Positions 1 through 9,411 of a stretch of DNA of 64,000 nucleotides are shown here, piece after piece. The notes beneath the pieces are model-generated. The model saw only the letters and a program-made list of their open reading frames with translations, was not told the origin of the DNA and made no database searches. The DNA lies in assembly GCF_030718935.1 (NCBI RefSeq), contig NZ_CP132194.1, positions 806,001 to 870,000 on the forward strand, in the 5' to 3' direction. Numbering within the stretch: position 1 is the first letter of the stretch; the number at the start of each line of letters is the position of its first letter. Source of the DNA: Psychrobacter sp. M13. GTDB taxonomy: Bacteria > Pseudomonadota > Gammaproteobacteria > Pseudomonadales > Moraxellaceae. Both the position numbers and the translations under genes were made by a program.

Positions 1-708
1 GCCGCGATACCTTGGGTGACGGTTGGTTTTTATTCAAAAGAAGCAATCCTATGGGAAGCTTATGCCACAGGTCATCAAGTTCTATTCTATATGGGCGTAT
101 TTGGTGCTTTCTTAACGGCGATTTATACTTTCCGCATGATTTGGATTGTGTTCTTTGGTGAAGAGAAAACCCCAGCACATAAGCTATCTGGTGTTTCATA
201 CTGGCTGCCGCTGAGTGTGTTATTAGTACTATCCACTGCTGTAGGTGCATTGATTGTGCCACCATTACAAGGCGTCCTACCTGAGAGCGTTGGGCACTTA
301 TTAGAAGTTGCAGGCAATGCGCATGGCAAACACACTGCTGAGTACATTGCGATGGGTGCACTAGCAGCAGGTTTGGTAGTAGCTGCCTTGCTATATGTGG
401 TTAACAAAGGTCGCCTATTGGCTAGCTTCAAGCGCTCCAGTATTGGTGGAGCCTTATACTATTGGTGCTACCACGGTATGGGTTTTGATGCGTTGTATGA
501 TTTGGTGTTTGTAAAACCCTTTTTATTGATTGGTCGCTTGTTCAAAACTGATCCCGTTGATAAGACTTGGTTGATATTACCAGCGCTGGCATCAGCAGGT
601 AATAAAATATTATCACAAACGCAAACAGGGTCACTTCGAGGCTATGCTACAAGCTTTGGCTTGGGAATGGCAGTACTCTTGGTACTGGTAATGATGACGG
701 TGGTATAA
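1..708 (+). CDS. nuoL: NADH-quinone oxidoreductase subunit L, C-terminal part (5' end outside window)
   Basis: NuoL is one of the three antiporter-like, proton-pumping membrane subunits of complex I (NADH to ubiquinone) in the inner membrane. Frame 1 is open from the first base, so the window opens inside the gene and shows about the last 235 residues. The stretch VGFYSKEAILW, followed by hydrophobic spans and FRMIWIVFFGEEK, is typical of the late NuoL membrane helices; a long tail with a final hydrophobic helix follows, as expected for the lateral-helix region. The internal GTG at base 16 is not a start, since coding potential continues upstream. One base separates its stop from the nuoM start, so the genes are co-transcribed. 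Identity is secured by the nuoM and nuoN genes that follow. Confidence 0.95.
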   Translation, partial: AAIPWVTVGFYSKEAILWEAYATGHQVLFYMGVFGAFLTAIYTFRMIWIVFFGEEKTPAHKLSGVSYWLPLSVLLVLSTAVGALIVPPLQGVLPESVGHLLEVAGNAHGKHTAEYIAMGALAAGLVVAALLYVVNKGRLLASFKRSSIGGALYYWCYHGMGFDALYDLVFVKPFLLIGRLFKTDPVDKTWLILPALASAGNKILSQTQTGSLRGYATSFGLGMAVLLVLVMMTVV

Positions 709-709
709 G

Positions 710-2338
710 ATGATAGAGTTACAACAAACGTGGATGCTACCTGCACTGATTGCCATTCCATTTATAGCAGGGTTATTATGCTGGTTGGTTGAGCGTCATA
801 ATAAGCGCTTGCCGCGCTGGATCGCTCTGATTGGTATGATACTGACCTTTGGGTTGTCTTTAGTGCTATGGCAGTATGGCAACTTCAATGGTATGAGTGA
901 TCGCGTTCTTGATCCACAAGCGAGCGCCCCTTGGTTTGCAGAATTTAGCGTGCCGTGGATACCAAGACTAGGTATCAGCTTTCATCTAGCGATGGATGGT
1001 ATGTCGTTGCTAATGGTCGCTTTAACTGGTCTTTTGGGTGTGGCAGCGGTTGCTTGTTCTTGGAATGAGATCCAACGCCGAGTCGGCTTTTTTCACTTAA
1101 ACTTGTTATGGAGTTTAGGTGGGGTCATTGGCGTTTTCATGGCCATTGATATGTTCTTGTTCTTCTTCTTTTGGGAGATGATGCTGGTTCCTATCTACTT
1201 CTTGATTGCTATTTGGGGTCATGATGTGGTCGGTGGCAAAACCAAAGAGTACGCCGCGACTAAGTTCTTTATTTATACTCAGCTCTCAGGGCTGATCATG
1301 CTTATCGGTATTTTATTACTGGTGCTGTTCAGTCAAGCGCAAACAGGTCGCTATAGCTTTAATTATAATGATTTACTAGGCACCTCTATGGGTGGCTGGG
1401 AATATCCGATTATGCTGTGCTTCTTTATTGGCTTTGCGGTTAAGCTACCGATTATCCCGTTTCATGGATGGTTACCTGATGCGCATGCGCAAGCGCCAAC
1501 AGCAGGTTCAGTTGACTTGGCAGGGGTACTGATTAAGACGGCGGCTTATGGTTTGATTCGTTTTGTACTGCCGTTATTCCCAGCAGCCTCGCAAGAGTTT
1601 GCCCCAATCGCTATGACTTTAGGTACTATCGGCATCTTTTATGGCGCGTGGCTGGCCTTTATGCAGACCGATATGAAGCGCCTGCTCGCCTATACTAGTA
1701 TCTCGCACATGGGCTTTATCGTCTTAGCTATCTATGCAGGAACGTTGCTTAGCTTACAAGGCTTGATGGTACAGATGCTCGCACATGGTCTTAGCTCAGC
1801 GGCGCTATTTATTATGGCAGGTCAGCTCTACGAGCGCTTGCATACGCGCGATATCACTGTGATGGGTGGTATGTGGGGGCAGTTTCGCTACTATGCGCCG
1901 CTATTGATGTTCTTTTGTGCTGCGCTATTAGGTATCCCTGGTACAGGTAACTTTATTGGTGAGTTTATGATCTTATTTGGCTCATTTGCTCAGTATCCTG
2001 TGTTTGTAGTATTTGCGACATTCAGCTTAGTATTAGCAGGCTTGTATTCATTACTACTAGTGTATCGAGCGCTATTTGGGGCTAATACTACCAAAGAAGT
2101 TGCAAGACGTGAAACCAAAGATCATGGTCTACCTGAACGGCGCCTAAAAGATTTAGGACGGCGCGAGATATCATTATTGCTGGTGTTGGCAGTAGGTTTA
2201 GTATGGCTTGGGCTTTACCCACAGCCAATATTAGATACTTCAAGCCATGCGATGCAGTGGATCAATAATGCTTATATTTATAGTGAAATCACTCAAGTCG
2301 ATGCGTCACAACTGCTTGATGCAATGGAGGCACGTTAA
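710..2338 (+). CDS. nuoM: NADH-quinone oxidoreductase subunit M
   Basis: Second antiporter-like proton-pumping subunit of complex I. The 542 residues form many membrane spans. The conserved helix region KLPIIPFHGWLPDAHAQAPT begins near residue 245 with the family's key lysine, and a glutamate-containing span (FFFWEMMLVPIYFL, about residue 147 on) matches the essential membrane glutamate of NuoM/ND4. The length is slightly above that of E. coli NuoM. It starts one base after the nuoL stop and ends three bases before nuoN, so translation is probably coupled within the nuo operon. Confidence 0.96.
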   Translation: MIELQQTWMLPALIAIPFIAGLLCWLVERHNKRLPRWIALIGMILTFGLSLVLWQYGNFNGMSDRVLDPQASAPWFAEFSVPWIPRLGISFHLAMDGMSLLMVALTGLLGVAAVACSWNEIQRRVGFFHLNLLWSLGGVIGVFMAIDMFLFFFFWEMMLVPIYFLIAIWGHDVVGGKTKEYAATKFFIYTQLSGLIMLIGILLLVLFSQAQTGRYSFNYNDLLGTSMGGWEYPIMLCFFIGFAVKLPIIPFHGWLPDAHAQAPTAGSVDLAGVLIKTAAYGLIRFVLPLFPAASQEFAPIAMTLGTIGIFYGAWLAFMQTDMKRLLAYTSISHMGFIVLAIYAGTLLSLQGLMVQMLAHGLSSAALFIMAGQLYERLHTRDITVMGGMWGQFRYYAPLLMFFCAALLGIPGTGNFIGEFMILFGSFAQYPVFVVFATFSLVLAGLYSLLLVYRALFGANTTKEVARRETKDHGLPERRLKDLGRREISLLLVLAVGLVWLGLYPQPILDTSSHAMQWINNAYIYSEITQVDASQLLDAMEAR

Positions 2339-2341
2339 GTC

Positions 2342-3820
2342 ATGAATGAGTCTATGATGAATGATTTGATGGGGCTGATGCCTTATGCACCAGTAATTGC
2401 CGTATCGATTACCGTGCTGATAGTAATGATTGCCATTGCTATTAAGCGCTCGCACTTTATCACGGGCACGATCACAGTAGTTGGTCTCAATATCGGTCTG
2501 TTTATCTTGATCGGTCAGATGACAGGCTATATAGAAAGTGCACCTGTATTGTTAGAGGCTGGTCAGCTATTTGCAGTCGATGGTTTTGCGCAGTTCAATA
2601 TGCTCATTATCTTTATCTGTGCGCTGGCCTGTTGTACGCTCTCTTATGCTTATATGGTCAGTTATAGCGACAATAAAGATGAGCTATATTTGCTCATGCT
2701 ATTGTCAACAGTTGGTGCGCTCTTAATGGTTTGCGCGCAACACATGGCCTCCTTCTTCGTGAGCTTAGAGCTATTATCTGTACCCTTATACGGTATGTTG
2801 TCCTATACCTTTTTACGTAGCAAATCGCTTGAGTCAGGTCTGAAATATTTGGTGCTATCAGCTGCCGCCTCAGCGACTCTGCTTATGGGTATGGCCTTTA
2901 TCTACGCGCAAGTGGGCTCACTGAGCTTTAAATCTATTAGCTTGCAGCTGGCGACTATGTATCAGTCACCGCTACTGGTATTGGGAACAGCCTTGATGAT
3001 GTTCGGTATTGCCTTTAAGCTTTCAGCTGCGCCGTTTCATATTTGGACGCCTGATGTCTATGAGGGTGCACCTGCACCTGTTGCGACTTACTTAGCTTCG
3101 GTGACCAAAGTGGCCATGATGGCTTTGGCCATTCGATTTTTACTTGATACGCAGCTATTGGCGCTGCCCTCAGTACAAATACTAATCACAGTGATGGCAA
3201 CCTTATCTATTTTAGTAGGTAACTTATTAGCCGTACGCCAGACCAATCTTAAGCGCTTACTAGGCTATTCATCTATCGCTCACATGGGTTATGTATTGAT
3301 TATTATCGTCAGTATTGGCCCTGGTGCTGATAGCGTCTCGACAATGTATATGGCGATTTATGCCTTTACCTCTATTGGTGCTTTTGGTGTAGTAACCTTG
3401 ATGTCTAGTCCGTTTAGGCTTTCGGGTGAGGCGGATGAGTTAGTTCATTATCAAGGTCTTTTTTGGCGTCGTCCTGTATTGACAGCCTCGATGACTATTA
3501 TGATGTTATCTCTAGCAGGTATTCCACTGACCGCAGGCTTTATTACCAAATTATTTGCAATATTTGCAGCGGTACAAGGCGTACAGTGGTTCTTAGCCGC
3601 GATGATTATTATCGGTAGTGCTATCGGACTGTTCTATTACTTGCGAGTGATGCTAACACTCTTTAAGCGACCTAAACAGTTTATCGAGTTTGACGTAGTA
3701 GGGCATTGGGGTGTGCGCACTGGTGGTATTATGGTGATTGCGGTTACCTTGGTCATTGTGTACTTTGGCATCTTACCAAGTACGATGATCGAATGGTCTA
3801 CATTGGCTCGTATTTGGTAA
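2342..3820 (+). CDS. nuoN: NADH-quinone oxidoreductase subunit N
   Basis: Third antiporter-like subunit of complex I, 492 residues, close to the family length, almost entirely membrane spans. The diagnostic helix KLSAAPFHIWTPDVYEGAPAPV-like segment begins near residue 226 and carries the conserved lysine and the PFH.WTPDVYEG signature of NuoN/ND2. It is the last gene of the nuo operon here: a strong hairpin terminator follows about 60 bases downstream, before fpr. Confidence 0.96.
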   Translation: MNESMMNDLMGLMPYAPVIAVSITVLIVMIAIAIKRSHFITGTITVVGLNIGLFILIGQMTGYIESAPVLLEAGQLFAVDGFAQFNMLIIFICALACCTLSYAYMVSYSDNKDELYLLMLLSTVGALLMVCAQHMASFFVSLELLSVPLYGMLSYTFLRSKSLESGLKYLVLSAAASATLLMGMAFIYAQVGSLSFKSISLQLATMYQSPLLVLGTALMMFGIAFKLSAAPFHIWTPDVYEGAPAPVATYLASVTKVAMMALAIRFLLDTQLLALPSVQILITVMATLSILVGNLLAVRQTNLKRLLGYSSIAHMGYVLIIIVSIGPGADSVSTMYMAIYAFTSIGAFGVVTLMSSPFRLSGEADELVHYQGLFWRRPVLTASMTIMMLSLAGIPLTAGFITKLFAIFAAVQGVQWFLAAMIIIGSAIGLFYYLRVMLTLFKRPKQFIEFDVVGHWGVRTGGIMVIAVTLVIVYFGILPSTMIEWSTLARIW

Positions 3821-3880
3821 GTTAAAGTTTTTAAAGTTCAATCGATTTTAGGCTGTTATCAATAACAGTCGATCAATAAC

Positions 3881-3911
3881 AAAGGTTAGCGCAGGCTGGC
3901 CTTTTTGATTT
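3881..3911 (+). terminator. Rho-independent terminator of the nuo operon
   Basis: AAAGGTTAGC (3881-3890) can pair with GCTGGCCTTT (3895-3904), with two G-U pairs, around a GCAG loop, and is followed by T-rich sequence. A second small hairpin (CTGTTAT/ATAACAG) lies just upstream near 3853-3868. Confidence 0.7.
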
Positions 3912-4031
3912 TTACTGTTTCATTTCAAAGTGAGTTGATTTAAGTTTTTACGACCGCATGACTAATGATTAGCAATCAAGTACCCGAATATAATTATCAA
4001 AACTGACTACCGATTATGAGTGATAACTATT

Positions 4032-4853
4032 ATGAGTGACAATATTCAAAGCGTGACTGTGCTTAGTAAGACCACTTGGACACCTAATTTATTTAGCTTC
4101 ACCGTCACCCGTCCCGATAGCTTCAAATTTACCGCAGGGCAGTTTGTACGCTTAGGGGTCAACCCGAGCCAGCTGCAATATTACAAAAATAATGAACAGT
4201 CAGCCGTTGATGAAGCAGTTAATGAGGACATCTTTCGCGCTTATTCTATTGTGTCATCACCTTTCGATGAAGTGCTAGAGTTTTTCTCTATTGTGATTCC
4301 TGATGGCGCGTTTACCTCGCAGTTGCAGCATTTGCAAGTCGGTGATGAGCTGTTACTAAATACAATGCCGTTTGGGTTTTTAACTTTAGCGCGTTATCAG
4401 AAGCCTGAACCCAAAGATTTATGGTTATTAGCCACAGGTACAGGGCTTGCGCCATTTTTATCTATGCTGCAAGACTTGCAAACGTGGCAAGATTACGAGC
4501 ATATCGTGTTGGCTTATAGTGCACGTACCATAGAAGAGCTAGCTTATTTAGATAAAATTCAGCAACTGGAGGCAGATTTTGGTGCTTTAGTTGATGATCC
4601 TGCTAAGCTGATATTCGTACCGATAGTGACTCGCGAGCCGATGGAGGGCGCTTTGACCGAGCGCTTGCCTAAGCTTTTATTGGATAATAGCTTGCAGGAG
4701 CGGGCAGGTATATCTTTGGACACGGACAGTGCTCATGTCATGCTCTGTGGCAATCCTGATATGGTAGAGGATACTAAGGAGACCCTGAAAACTTTAGGCT
4801 TTGTGATGAATCGTCGCGGAGAGGGAAATATTGCGGTTGAGAATTATTGGTAA
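4032..4853 (+). CDS. fpr: Ferredoxin (flavodoxin)-NADP+ reductase
   Basis: FAD enzyme of the bacterial Fpr family that moves electrons between NADPH and ferredoxin or flavodoxin in the cytosol, often linked to Fe-S repair and oxidative stress. The protein has an N-terminal FAD domain with the FAD-binding RAYS motif near residue 69 and the phosphate-binding region GAFTSQLQ. The NADP domain has ATGTGLAPFLSML (about 134-146), and the C-terminus ends in ...NIAVENYW, whose terminal aromatic residue stacks on the flavin in this family. I chose ATG 4032 (273 residues); a GTG four codons upstream is in frame but less likely. A 7-codon out-of-frame reading frame (4016-4039) beginning with a near copy of the same start sequence overlaps the start. 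The gene is monocistronic, with terminators on both sides. Confidence 0.88.
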   Translation: MSDNIQSVTVLSKTTWTPNLFSFTVTRPDSFKFTAGQFVRLGVNPSQLQYYKNNEQSAVDEAVNEDIFRAYSIVSSPFDEVLEFFSIVIPDGAFTSQLQHLQVGDELLLNTMPFGFLTLARYQKPEPKDLWLLATGTGLAPFLSMLQDLQTWQDYEHIVLAYSARTIEELAYLDKIQQLEADFGALVDDPAKLIFVPIVTREPMEGALTERLPKLLLDNSLQERAGISLDTDSAHVMLCGNPDMVEDTKETLKTLGFVMNRRGEGNIAVENYW

Positions 4854-4888
4854 GCTTGCTTGATGAGTTAATAGTCCAATATAGACCC

Positions 4889-4935
4889 AAAAAGCCGCAA
4901 GCTGTCTTTAATCTTAGAAAAATTGCGGCTTTTTA
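4889..4935. terminator. Hairpin terminator after fpr
   Basis: AAAAAGCCGCAA (4889-4900) and TTGCGGCTTTTT (4923-4934) form a 12-bp perfect stem with a T-run for the + strand and an A-run giving a U-tract on the - strand, so it can serve both fpr and the convergent gene ending at 4976. Confidence 0.85.
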
Positions 4936-4961
4936 TTGTTTACATACTGGTGGATTTTTTA

Positions 4962-4993
4962 CCTAGTAAAGAAGCTTAAGCTTCTTTACTAGG
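4962..4993. repeat. 32-bp perfect palindrome across a stop codon
   Basis: CCTAGTAAAGAAGCTT (4962-4977) is followed directly by its reverse complement (4978-4993), with no loop. It encodes the last residues and the stop codon of the convergent unknown gene. Oligo-A/T lies next to it (4955-4960) on the side that does not give a U-tract to the - strand transcript, so it is not a standard terminator. Confidence 0.8.
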
Positions 4994-5917
4994 TTCAGTC
5001 GCATCACCAATTGGGTTGATCGGACCTTTCATCATCTCAGGCTCTGCCTCGCCGCCATAATAGTCCGCTTGTACTTGCTCCGCCTGTTTTTTATTATCAG
5101 CATCAATGACGTCAACTGTACTGTCACTATTGCTGTTATTGTCCTTTTCGCTAATGATGTTATCGCCATTACTGCCGCCTAATAAATCACGATAGTTGAC
5201 TTGAGTTTTTAATACCAACTGCTCTTCTTCAACCTCACCGTAGTTCACTTGCACTTTATGCAAGGTGCTCATGATTTTTTCATTATTCTTCAGCCAGCGA
5301 TGAATATCTAAATATATAATGTCTTCTTTAGCACGGGCGATATTGATATAAGTTAAGATCACGCCTAAGGGGTCTTTTTTGAGCACTTTGTGATAAAACC
5401 AAACCGCAAGCTTGATGCCTTGGCGTTTGACAAAGGACTCACAGCGTAAATTAAGCACATCGGTAAAGGTGAGCTGGCCAAATACAAAGCGCTGTACGTT
5501 ACGATCTATCTGCACATGCACTAGCCTAAAGTTACTAGCAACTTCGACGTAAATACCCGCAACATTGATCGTACAAAACAGGCGAAACCACTTTTCATGT
5601 AGCTCAACTCGTATCTCCAAAATAGCATTAACATTATCGGTGACGAACTTTTGCAGCGCATCATTAACATACTTTTGTGCCACTGGCAGGGCGATTTCAT
5701 CTTCGATTTTGTCAGTGGTTTTGCCATATAGGTTTTTGAGAGATTGGGTAAGGCTATCCCAGCCCTTGGTAAAAGACTCACTAAATCGATAGCCTAGCGT
5801 TTCGATAAAATCATCAAATTCGTTTAGGGTATCAGTGCTACGTTTGCTACCACGCTTGCCACGGCTATAGCTTGCATTATCGGTGCTATTTAGGTCGTCA
5901 CGGTTATCATAGATCAA
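4976..5917 (-). CDS. Unknown protein, probably soluble
   Basis: I do not recognise a family. The 313-residue product has a charged, Ser/Asn/Asp-rich N-terminus (about 1-30), a central region of about 180 residues with mixed helix/strand character and many aromatics (for example KWFRLFCTINVAGIYVEV), and an acidic, low-complexity C-terminal tail from about residue 240 (EKDNNSNSDSTVD). No signal peptide or convincing membrane helix is visible, although the middle has amphipathic segments. The predicted start is TTG at 5917, supported by AAGGA eight bases upstream; no in-frame ATG fits better. It stands alone, convergent to fpr and divergent from mscS. Its last codons lie in a 32-bp palindrome. 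Confidence 0.7.
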   Translation of the reverse strand: MIYDNRDDLNSTDNASYSRGKRGSKRSTDTLNEFDDFIETLGYRFSESFTKGWDSLTQSLKNLYGKTTDKIEDEIALPVAQKYVNDALQKFVTDNVNAILEIRVELHEKWFRLFCTINVAGIYVEVASNFRLVHVQIDRNVQRFVFGQLTFTDVLNLRCESFVKRQGIKLAVWFYHKVLKKDPLGVILTYINIARAKEDIIYLDIHRWLKNNEKIMSTLHKVQVNYGEVEEEQLVLKTQVNYRDLLGGSNGDNIISEKDNNSNSDSTVDVIDADNKKQAEQVQADYYGGEAEPEMMKGPINPIGDATEPSKEA

Positions 5918-6268
5918 GCGGTTAATCCTTGTAGTCGATTGTTGGCAGATTTGCTGACAGTCGCAAAGCAGTAAGAAAAATTATTATATAGCAAAACGGT
6001 TAGACACAAAACTGATGCAGGTTCATTGTAGCAAATCAGCTAAACATTCTAACAACAAAGACGACACTAATATTTAGGGCGTGTTGAATTCTTTGCAAAT
6101 GAGCACTGCTGATAGCTAAAGAATTAGCAGCGCTGAATATAAAGCGAGTAGCAGCTGTAGCCGTCTAATTAGCCTGCATGTTATGATAGCACCGATTGAA
6201 TATTTAGCCACTGAATTGCAGCGCGTCAATACGCCTCAACACGTTTTAAACTAAGAGTAATAGTTACT
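5918..6268. other. Intergenic region between divergent genes, with a possible element remnant
   Basis: No coding signal. It must hold the promoters of the - strand unknown gene and of mscS. At 6073-6104 there is a motif beginning ATTTAGGGCGTGTTGAA that closely resembles a - strand motif at 15681-15711 (ATTTAGGGTCTGTTGAA) and looks like the end of a mobile element or repeat family. Nothing else is supportable. Confidence 0.5.
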
Positions 6269-7153
6269 ATGGAATTTTTAGGATTTACGATAGATGTCGC
6301 TACTTTGACAGATAGCGCTTTGAGCTTATTATTTAAGGTGCTGATTGCGCTTGCGATATTTATCGTCGGGCGCTGGCTGGCACAAAAAGCTACTACTTTC
6401 ATTAATAAAATCATGGTGCGTAGTCACTTAGATGTGACCGCCGCTAACTTTTTAAGTCGTTTGATTTATGGCGTGATGATGGTCGTAGTGGCGTTGGCCG
6501 CACTCAATCAAGTGGGCGTGCATACTACCTCAGTAGTCGCAATCTTGGGTGGCGCAGCAGTGGCTATCGGTCTTGCGCTAAAAGATCAATTATCAAACTT
6601 TGCCGCGGGCATCATGATTGTCACCTTCAAACCTTTCGTAAAAGGTGATTATGTGCAAATCAGTAGTTATACAGGCACGGTTGGTGAGATTACTTTGGTC
6701 AATACCCATCTAACTACTATCAATAACCATGACGTTATCATTCCAAACAGTAGCATCACTACCTCAGCCGTTGTTAATTATACTGCTCTCCCAAATCGAC
6801 GTGTCGATATCACTATCGGTGTCGGCTATGATGCTAATATTAAAACAGCCAAAGATCTAATATTAAAGCTAGCTATCGAGAATCCTGTTTCTTTTAACGA
6901 TCCAGAGCCTATCGTACGAGTGACTAATTTGGGTGATAACTCGGTTGATTTGACCTTGAATGTTTGGACGACTAACGCTGATTGGTGGTCAATGCAGTGT
7001 GATTTGCTCGAACAGTTCAAAGAAGTATTTGACAGTGAAAAAATCGATATTCCTTTCCCGCAGCGTAGTGTGCATATCAAAGGCTTGGATCAGATGATAA
7101 CAAATATGGATCAATCACAAAAGATACCGATGACTAAAGATACCGGTGACTAA
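6269..7153 (+). CDS. mscS: Small-conductance mechanosensitive channel (MscS family)
   Basis: Inner-membrane channel that opens under membrane tension to release solutes on osmotic downshock. The 294 residues match the length of E. coli MscS (286). There are three N-terminal membrane spans (about 15-40, 65-85, 90-115). The pore-lining third helix contains the Gly/Ala-rich pattern AILGGAAVAIGLALKDQLSN and continues into FAAGIMIVTFKPFVKGDYV, the family signature. A beta domain and a C-terminal alpha/beta vestibule domain follow. The ATG at 6269 is used; the upstream GAG-containing stretch is a weak ribosome site. Transcribed alone. Confidence 0.93.
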   Translation: MEFLGFTIDVATLTDSALSLLFKVLIALAIFIVGRWLAQKATTFINKIMVRSHLDVTAANFLSRLIYGVMMVVVALAALNQVGVHTTSVVAILGGAAVAIGLALKDQLSNFAAGIMIVTFKPFVKGDYVQISSYTGTVGEITLVNTHLTTINNHDVIIPNSSITTSAVVNYTALPNRRVDITIGVGYDANIKTAKDLILKLAIENPVSFNDPEPIVRVTNLGDNSVDLTLNVWTTNADWWSMQCDLLEQFKEVFDSEKIDIPFPQRSVHIKGLDQMITNMDQSQKIPMTKDTGD

Positions 7154-7181
7154 AGATTGATTATTGATGCTGAGTTTATTA

Positions 7182-7739
7182 TTAATAAGGGTTAGCTAAG
7201 CCTAATCCTTCTAAAATAGCAATCTCAAAGCGCTCCATCTGCTCCTGTTCAGCTTGTCCAATCTCATGATCAAAGCCTAGCAAATGCAATATGCCATGTA
7301 TCAATAAATGGGTAATGTGCTGCGCTAGGGCTTTATTTTGCTCGTCCGCTTCACGCACTAGCACGTCATGACAGATAATCAATTCCCCCAAAGGGACAGT
7401 CGGCATCAGCTCAATAACACTCGCTGGTATCTCGCTGGGATAAGACAAAATATTAGTAGCATAATCTTTGCCGCGCGCCTCCATATTTATCTCGCGACCC
7501 TCTATAACATCAGTTATATAAACATCTAATGCTTTAGGCTTAGATTGCCACAGCTCATTACTGACCTCTGCAAAGTAGGGTAGCTCAAGGCCATCTTTGA
7601 TATGGGCATCTACGTATTCCAAAGTCGCTGTTAGCGCAGCTTGTATCGTTTGTTCGGTATAGAGGTCGGTGAGCAGGTTATCGTCACTATTTTCATTGGC
7701 GCTGATGGTTATTTGGTTACCGCTTACATTGTTATTCAT
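7182..7739 (-). CDS. ybeY: Endoribonuclease YbeY (16S rRNA maturation and quality control)
   Basis: Single-strand-specific, zinc-dependent endoribonuclease involved in 16S rRNA 3' processing and ribosome quality control. The UPF0054 signature HGxLHLxGxDH is intact as H148-G-I-L-H152-L-L-G-F-D-H158, giving the three zinc-binding histidines. The 185 residues exceed E. coli YbeY (155) because of an N-terminal extension of about 25 polar residues. It lies downstream of phoH as in many gammaproteobacteria, but here a strong hairpin separates the two genes. ATG 7739 is the start. Confidence 0.95.
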   Translation of the reverse strand: MNNNVSGNQITISANENSDDNLLTDLYTEQTIQAALTATLEYVDAHIKDGLELPYFAEVSNELWQSKPKALDVYITDVIEGREINMEARGKDYATNILSYPSEIPASVIELMPTVPLGELIICHDVLVREADEQNKALAQHITHLLIHGILHLLGFDHEIGQAEQEQMERFEIAILEGLGLANPY

Positions 7740-7824
7740 AATCGTATTATTCGCTTTAAAATATAGATAGGTGTCTCATGATATTGTAACTTTGTTTTAT
7801 GACTATACAATTTATGACCGTAAA

Positions 7825-7860
7825 ATAAAAACCAGACTAACAAAGGTCTGGTTTTTATTT
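7825..7860. terminator. Bidirectional-type hairpin between phoH and ybeY
   Basis: AAAAACCAGAC (7827-7837) pairs with GTCTGGTTTTT (7846-7856) around an 8-nt loop, with T-runs on both strands. On the - strand it sits 26 bases after the phoH stop and about 85 bases before the ybeY start, so it should end or attenuate phoH transcripts before ybeY. Confidence 0.85.
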
Positions 7861-7886
7861 TTAAAAAGCTATACTCGAACGTAAAA

Positions 7887-9041
7887 CTACAATCTAGCCG
7901 CCGCATTAGCCATAATAGCACGGCGATCTTGCTCAGCGATACGCTCACGCTTTTGCTTCTCTTGTAGTATCAATTGCTCTTCATCGAACATATCGTAAGC
8001 TTCAACGATTTGCTGTACCAATTGATGGCGTACCACATCTTTTGAGTCAAACTTAGTAATGCGAATCTCTTCGATATCCTTTAGAATCTCCATCGCTTGC
8101 GCCAGACCTGACTTGGTACCGCGTGGCAAGTCAACTTGTGAGATATCGCCTGTAATGACGGCGCGCGAGCCAAAGCCCAACCGAGTCAAAAACATCTTCA
8201 TCTGTTCAGGCGTCGTGTTCTGCGCTTCATCCAAAATCACGAACGAGTTATTTAAAGTACGCCCGCGCATATAAGCGAGTGGCGCGATCTCAATCTCTTG
8301 GCGCTCAATCATCTTGGCAACCTTTTCAAAGCCGATCATCTCGTAGAGTGCGTCATATAGTGGACGCAAATACGGATCGATCTTTTGGGTTAAATCACCT
8401 GGCAAAAAGCCTAATTTCTCGCCCGCTTCTACCGCAGGACGTACCAGTAAAATACGCTCAATCTCATTACGCTCAATCATATCGACCGCACAAGCGACCG
8501 CCAGATAAGTCTTACCTGTGCCCGCAGGGCCTATACCGAAAGATACATCCGAGGTTAAGATATCTTTAACATAGCGTTGCTGATTACCACCGCGTGGGAT
8601 GATTCTACCTTTACGAGTGCGCAAACTAATTGGTGTAAAGTCATCGACGCTCTCTCCGTCAGTACCATCTGAGTCCTCTTCATTGAAAGCCGCGCCTTTT
8701 TTCTTATTCTTATCCGCATTTTTAGCAGCACTTTTGGCGATTCTGTCATCAGCGATATCTTGGTCACGTGAGATACTAGACTGAATAATAAGATGTAGCT
8801 CTTCAGCGCTAATGTCTTTAGAGTTTTGCGCCTCATCAGCCAGCTTGTATAAGATACGCTCTGCGCGCTCAATGTTCGTAATATCACCACTGACACAAAA
8901 GTCACTTTGACGTTGGCTTATTTTTACATCGAGGCGATCTTGGACATATTTCAGATGGTTATTATATTCGCCAAGCATGGTTTTAAGATGAGCTTGGGTG
9001 AGGTGTTCAAAGATTACATGGCGGCTCATAGAGTCAGTCAA
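7887..9041 (-). CDS. phoH: PhoH-like ATPase (YbeZ)
   Basis: Cytosolic P-loop ATPase of the PhoH/YbeZ family, a partner of YbeY in rRNA metabolism. N-terminal KH-like region (about 1-90), then a charged linker (about 100-145, [10 protein letters not shown]...), then the PhoH domain with Walker A GPAGTGKT at 171-178, the family signature [20 protein letters not shown], and Walker B VILDEAQN. The 384 residues fit the YbeZ subfamily rather than short PhoH proteins. I favour the TTG start at 9041 because AAGGA lies seven bases upstream; the in-frame ATG at 9029 would put that site too far away. The neighbour ybeY supports the assignment. Confidence 0.93.
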   Translation of the reverse strand: MTDSMSRHVIFEHLTQAHLKTMLGEYNNHLKYVQDRLDVKISQRQSDFCVSGDITNIERAERILYKLADEAQNSKDISAEELHLIIQSSISRDQDIADDRIAKSAAKNADKNKKKGAAFNEEDSDGTDGESVDDFTPISLRTRKGRIIPRGGNQQRYVKDILTSDVSFGIGPAGTGKTYLAVACAVDMIERNEIERILLVRPAVEAGEKLGFLPGDLTQKIDPYLRPLYDALYEMIGFEKVAKMIERQEIEIAPLAYMRGRTLNNSFVILDEAQNTTPEQMKMFLTRLGFGSRAVITGDISQVDLPRGTKSGLAQAMEILKDIEEIRITKFDSKDVVRHQLVQQIVEAYDMFDEEQLILQEKQKRERIAEQDRRAIMANAAARL

Positions 9042-9411
9042 GCGATTATCCTTATGGTGTTTGCCTAATAAAGCAGGCTAAATAGATAAAATGATTATTA
9101 AGTTATAAGGTTAAGGTGAATGAATATCTTACTTTCATTATGGTTGATAATATTTAAATTTCAAGCTATGAGCTGTGTTGAACAACGCCATTTTGTATAT
9201 AGATTGCAACCACTCAGCTTGATGATAATATTACTTAAGAGCAGAGCACCTCACAAGCTATGCTAAAGGCTGTTCAGTAGCGTTAAGCGCACAGAAAAAA
9301 AGCCAATCTATGCTACTCTATTAACCAGTTTATAGTGGTTCAACAACCCTATTCAAAATCGTAATATAACGATGATAAGTGACATTTATTCATTTTATAA
9401 TAGGACTTATG
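9042..9411. other. Intergenic region between divergent phoH and ubiH
   Basis: No coding signal or recognisable RNA gene. It should contain divergent promoters for phoH and the ubiH operon. An AGGA at 9402-9405 is the likely ribosome site for ubiH. Confidence 0.5.

Noticed and set aside
8279..8905. Overlapping frames on both strands within phoH
   Set aside because: They lie inside conserved PhoH coding sequence in other frames and give low-quality, Ser/Arg-rich products.
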